From positions 1 to 9,325 of the forward strand of contig JAGGAJ010000068.1 in NCBI GenBank assembly GCA_017889845.1: DNA of 9,325 nt. The letters run 5' to 3'. A program made the position numbers and the translations under genes. This stretch comes from Deltaproteobacteria bacterium. GTDB lineage: Bacteria; Desulfobacterota; Deferrimicrobia; Deferrimicrobiales; Deferrimicrobiaceae. Of the stretch, positions 7,079 to 9,325 are shown piece by piece (the stretch's first letter is position 1; each line of letters opens with the position of its first letter). Under the pieces are notes generated by a model, which worked only from the letters and a program-made list of their open reading frames with translations, searched no databases and had not been told where the DNA came from.

Positions 7079-7860
7079 CTGGCGGAGGATACTCCTTCCC
7101 TGTTGTTGCCGGAGGGAGGCGCTCCTGGCTCACCCCCGGGATGCTGGAAAGGAGTGCCCCCCCCTGCTGACCGGTTTCGCTCCAGCACGATGCGGTCCCG
7201 CACGGACGCGGCGATCCGTTCCTTGGCGCCGCCCGCCCCTTCCTCCCCGGTGAGGGGGGGGAGTACCCGCACCAGGAGATCCGCCGGGCGGAAACGGAAA
7301 GTTCCTTTCGGCAGCGCCCGGTTCCCGCCGTCGAGGTAGACCGGGACCACCGGCGCCCCGGATCTCTGGGCGAGATAGAACGCACCCGGCTTGAACTCCC
7401 CGATCGATCCGTCCGTGCTTCGGGTCCCCTCGGGGAAGACGACGAGGAGCGTTCCGCCGCGCACGCGGGCGCCCGCGTCCCTGAGCATAATGACCGAATC
7501 CCGCGGGTCCTCCCGGTCGACGAACAGGTTCCCCGCCGCCGCCATCGCCTTTCCGAACAGGGGGATTTCCCCCAGTTCCCGCTTGGCGAGGAATTTCACC
7601 GGCCGCCGGAAGGCGGACAGCAGCAGCGGGATGTCCACCACGCTCTGGTGGTTGGCCACCAGCACCGCGCCACCCGGCGGGAGTTCCTCCATCCCCTCCA
7701 CCCGTACCCGGAATCCCCCCAGGCGCACGAAGGCGCGCCCCCACCACCCCATCACCCGCTCGGGCGCCGAGCCACGAAAAACCACCGCGGCCACCAGGGT
7801 CGCCAGGGAACACCCCGCGGTCAGGGTCAGGATGGCCAGGGAACGCAGGATCCCGAACAT
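7075..7860 (-). CDS. plsC: 1-acyl-sn-glycerol-3-phosphate acyltransferase (PlsC family)
   Basis: The product has 261 residues. PlsC acylates lysophosphatidic acid to phosphatidic acid at the inner membrane, an early step of phospholipid synthesis. A hydrophobic N-terminal helix (about residues 5-28) is followed by the four acyltransferase blocks: NHQSVVD (70-76, the HX4D catalytic motif), KRELGEIPLFG (93-103), FPEGTRS (142-148) and VPVYL (172-176). The last 30 or so residues are Gly/Pro/Ser-rich, unlike the family core, and look like a disordered tail. The coding strand has two 8-base homopolymers near the end (7254-7261 and 7157-7164). The start ATG 7860 shares its A with the radC stop (TGATG); a GTG one codon upstream at 7863 is equally possible. 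The stop overlaps the rnj start. A related acyltransferase with another acyl acceptor cannot be excluded. Confidence 0.92.
   Translation of the reverse strand: MFGILRSLAILTLTAGCSLATLVAAVVFRGSAPERVMGWWGRAFVRLGGFRVRVEGMEELPPGGAVLVANHQSVVDIPLLLSAFRRPVKFLAKRELGEIPLFGKAMAAAGNLFVDREDPRDSVIMLRDAGARVRGGTLLVVFPEGTRSTDGSIGEFKPGAFYLAQRSGAPVVPVYLDGGNRALPKGTFRFRPADLLVRVLPPLTGEEGAGGAKERIAASVRDRIVLERNRSAGGGTPFQHPGGEPGAPPSGNNREGVSSAR
7254..7261. repeat. G8 homopolymer inside plsC
   Basis: Eight consecutive G on the + strand encode part of a Pro-Pro stretch on the plsC strand. A second 8-base tract lies at 7157-7164 (Gly codons) and a third at 4976-4983 in ftsK. Such tracts can slip, though they are not rare in DNA of this composition. 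Confidence 0.5.
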
Positions 7861-8438
7861 CACCAGCCGGCCTCCTCCCGGAAACTGAAATACGCCCCGT
7901 CCCCCACGATCACGTGGTCGAGCACGGGGATGCCGAGGATCCCGCCCGCATTCCGGAGCCGGCGGGTCACTTCGCGGTCCTCCGGGCTGGGCTCGGGATC
8001 GCCGCTCGGGTGGTTGTGGAGGAGGATCACCGCCGCGGCGCGTTCCCGGACCGCCGCGGCGAACACCTCGCGGGGGTGGATGAGGCTGGCGTCCAGGACT
8101 CCGACCGACACGCGTTCCTCCCGCACGGGACGGTGCTTGACGTCCAGGAGCACGGCGAGGAACACCTCTACCGGCACCGATGCGAACCGGTGCCGGTACC
8201 CCTCGAACACCTCCGCCGCACAGCGGAACGGCTCCGGGCGGGAAACCGGCGCGGACAAAGCCCTCCGGGCCAGCTCCAGCACGGACTCCCACCGGAGTTC
8301 CCGATCCGCGTCGTACGCGCCTTCCCTCCGGGCGATGCGCCGCATCGGCTCCCCGTCCCCCGGGAAGGCGGCGCGGAACAGTTCCCCCTCATCCACCTCT
8401 TTCAACGGCCGATCCCAACGCCCGCGGACGCCCGGCAT
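7860..8438 (-). CDS. radC: RadC-family JAB/MPN-domain protein, short N-terminus
   Basis: The product has 192 residues. The RadC/UPF0758 family carries a JAB (JAMM-type) metalloprotease fold; its cellular role is unsettled despite the historical DNA-repair name. The JAB domain spans about residues 70-190, with intact metal motif HNHPSGDPEPSPED (H141, H143, D154) and conserved surroundings (EVFLAVLLDVKHR, VSVGVLDASLIHPREVF, ILGIPVLDHVIVGDGAYFSF). The N-terminal part is only about 65 residues and lacks a recognisable KGIG-type helix-hairpin-helix; only the final helix (VLELARRAL) resembles the usual region. Family members normally have 220-230 residues. ATG 8438 was chosen for its GGGAGG (8443-8448) 4 nt upstream. 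A TTG at 8474 would lie within the predicted -10 box. It is the first gene of the cluster, and its stop overlaps the plsC start. Confidence 0.88.
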   Translation of the reverse strand: MPGVRGRWDRPLKEVDEGELFRAAFPGDGEPMRRIARREGAYDADRELRWESVLELARRALSAPVSRPEPFRCAAEVFEGYRHRFASVPVEVFLAVLLDVKHRPVREERVSVGVLDASLIHPREVFAAAVRERAAAVILLHNHPSGDPEPSPEDREVTRRLRNAGGILGIPVLDHVIVGDGAYFSFREEAGW

Positions 8439-8442
8439 CCCG

Positions 8443-8448
8443 CCTCCC
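8443..8448 (-). promoter_or_regulatory. Ribosome binding site deciding the radC start
   Basis: GGGAGG on the minus strand lies 4 nt before ATG 8438. The spacing is slightly short, but the match to the anti-Shine-Dalgarno sequence is strong. It supports ATG 8438 over the TTG at 8474, which has no such site. Confidence 0.55.
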
Positions 8449-8468
8449 GGAACGGATTGCCGGGTTCC

Positions 8469-8497
8469 ATTCAAATACCATTCCCGATTTTTGTCAA
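8469..8497 (-). promoter_or_regulatory. Candidate sigma-70 promoter of the radC-plsC-rnj-ftsK-lolA-rimO cluster
   Basis: TTGACA (8492-8497), a 17-bp spacer and TTGAAT (8469-8474) lie on the minus strand in the divergent gap before radC. The -35 is perfect and the -10 matches 4 of 6 bases. Transcription would start near 8462, giving a leader of about 24 nt that includes the radC ribosome binding site. No later gap in the cluster is long enough for a separate promoter outside coding sequence, so this one probably drives all six genes. Confidence 0.6.
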
Positions 8498-8517
8498 AGA
8501 ACCACGGCCTGTCGGGC

Positions 8518-8523
8518 GATAAT
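8518..8523 (+). promoter_or_regulatory. Possible -10 box for moxR
   Basis: GATAAT matches the -10 consensus at 5 of 6 bases, but no good -35 box lies 16-18 bp upstream (TTGTCA at 8491-8496 is 21 bp away). If used, transcription would begin near 8530, almost at the ATG of 8531. The box overlaps the alternative ATG at 8522. Confidence 0.3.
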
Positions 8524-9325
8524 GATCTTCATGGACCGCACCCCGCTCATCGGCCTCCTCACCCGGTTCCGGGAAAACGTGGAAGGCGTCCTGCTCGGGA
8601 AAAAGGACGCGGTGGACCTCGCCCTCGCCTCGTTCCTCGCGGGGGGCCACATCCTGCTGGAGGATGTCCCCGGTACAGGGAAGACCACCCTCGCACGGGC
8701 CCTCTCCGCGGGGATCTCCGGGACCTTCCGCCGCATCCAGTTCACGAGCGACCTCCTCCCCCAGGACATCCTGGGGGTGCACATCCTCGACGCGGAACGG
8801 AAATCCTTCGTCTTTTCCCCCGGCCCGCTGTTCGCGAACATCGTTCTCGCCGACGAGATCAACCGCAGCAACCCCCGCGCCCAGAGCGCCCTCCTCGAGG
8901 CGATGAGCGAGCGCCAGGTGACGGTGGACAACAGGACCTATCCGCTCCCCGAACCGTTCCTCGTGATCGCCACGCAGAACCCCCACGAGCAGCACGGCAC
9001 CTACCCCCTCCCCGAATCGCAACTCGACCGGTTCAATCTCCGCATCCGGCTGGACTACCCCGACCGGGAATCGGAACTCGTCCTCCTCCGGGAGAACAAC
9101 CTCCTCACGGTGCGGGACGGGATCCCGCCCGTCCTCTCCCCGGAGCAGGTGCGCGCCCTCCGGGAGACGGTGGACGGGGTGACCGTGCGGGACTCCATTC
9201 TGGATTACATCCAGCGGATCGCCGCAGCGACGCGACGGCACGCCGCCGTCCGCCTGGGCGCCTCCCCCCGCGGGGCGATCGGCCTGAAGGCGACCGCCCA
9301 GGCGCTCGCGCTCCTCTCGGGAAGG
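8522..9325 (+). CDS. MoxR-family AAA+ ATPase, 3'-truncated by the window end
   Basis: The frame stays open for 268 codons to the last base. MoxR ATPases are chaperone-like AAA+ proteins that act with von Willebrand factor A proteins in maturing enzymes or envelope complexes; the substrate here is unknown. Residue numbers are from ATG 8522. Walker A is PGTGKT (50-55) after GGHILLEDV, Walker B is IVLADEIN (107-114), sensor 1 is IATQNP (149-154), the arginine-finger region is LDRF (168-171) and sensor 2 is GASPRG (246-251). About 50-60 residues of the usual 310-330 are missing at the C-terminus. Two in-frame ATGs are candidates, 8522 and 8531; neither has a clear ribosome binding site. It diverges from radC across 83 bp. 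MoxR genes are commonly followed by DUF58, VWA or transglutaminase genes, which would lie just beyond the window. Confidence 0.93.
   Translation, partial: MIFMDRTPLIGLLTRFRENVEGVLLGKKDAVDLALASFLAGGHILLEDVPGTGKTTLARALSAGISGTFRRIQFTSDLLPQDILGVHILDAERKSFVFSPGPLFANIVLADEINRSNPRAQSALLEAMSERQVTVDNRTYPLPEPFLVIATQNPHEQHGTYPLPESQLDRFNLRIRLDYPDRESELVLLRENNLLTVRDGIPPVLSPEQVRALRETVDGVTVRDSILDYIQRIAAATRRHAAVRLGASPRGAIGLKATAQALALLSGR

Noticed and set aside
5714..7339. A 541-codon + strand frame antisense to rnj and plsC
   Set aside because: It is His/Pro/Arg-rich noise with no motif, opposite complete and well-conserved proteins.
8439..8474. Alternative radC start at TTG 8474
   Set aside because: It falls within the predicted -10 box and has no ribosome binding site; ATG 8438 has GGGAGG upstream.
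8471..9241. A 256-codon minus-strand frame opposite moxR, starting just past the radC promoter
   Set aside because: The opposite strand encodes all AAA+ motifs of MoxR in the correct order; this frame has none of its own.
1..9325. Mobile elements, CRISPR arrays, tRNA/rRNA genes, toxin-antitoxin or defence modules
   Set aside because: I saw no transposase or integrase motifs, terminal repeats, regularly spaced repeats or tRNA-like folds; the window is fully accounted for by nine recognisable genes and short gaps.

Overview
This is a GC-rich (visibly well over 60% G+C), densely packed chromosomal segment from a Gram-negative bacterium. The outer-membrane lipoprotein carrier LolA implies a diderm envelope. 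Together with an RNase J, a compact FtsK, a short DksA-type protein and RimO, this suggests a deltaproteobacterial (Desulfobacterota/Desulfuromonadota-like) lineage. That placement is an inference from gene content and base composition, not from a marker-gene comparison.

Layout. At the left edge, the 3' part of mltG (peptidoglycan transglycosylase) runs on the + strand and ends 6 nt from the stop of a convergent dksA-family gene. That gene has a near-consensus sigma-70 promoter whose -35 box contains the stop codon of the next gene. A tight six-gene cluster then occupies about 1241-8438 on the minus strand. In transcription order it is radC (JAB-domain protein), plsC (acyltransferase), rnj (ribonuclease J), ftsK (DNA translocase), lolA (lipoprotein chaperone) and rimO (ribosomal protein S12 methylthiotransferase). 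Junctions are TGATG, ATGA, GTGA, an 8-nt gap and GTGA, so this is almost certainly one translationally coupled operon. Its likely promoter lies in the 83-bp divergent gap at 8439-8521. From that gap a MoxR-type AAA+ ATPase reads rightward and runs off the window end.

How the genes fit together. The cluster mixes housekeeping functions: phospholipid synthesis, RNA turnover, chromosome segregation at division, lipoprotein trafficking, ribosome modification, plus growth-rate control by the DksA-like factor next door. No mobile element, CRISPR array, tRNA/rRNA or defence island is visible. Coding density is near total, and no stretch over 300 bases lacks a gene.

I found no convincing new biological system. 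The points most worth a second look are the inverted repeat filling the dksA promoter spacer, the altered coiled-coil tip of the DksA-like protein, a RadC lacking its helix-hairpin-helix region, and the leader-poor start of moxR.
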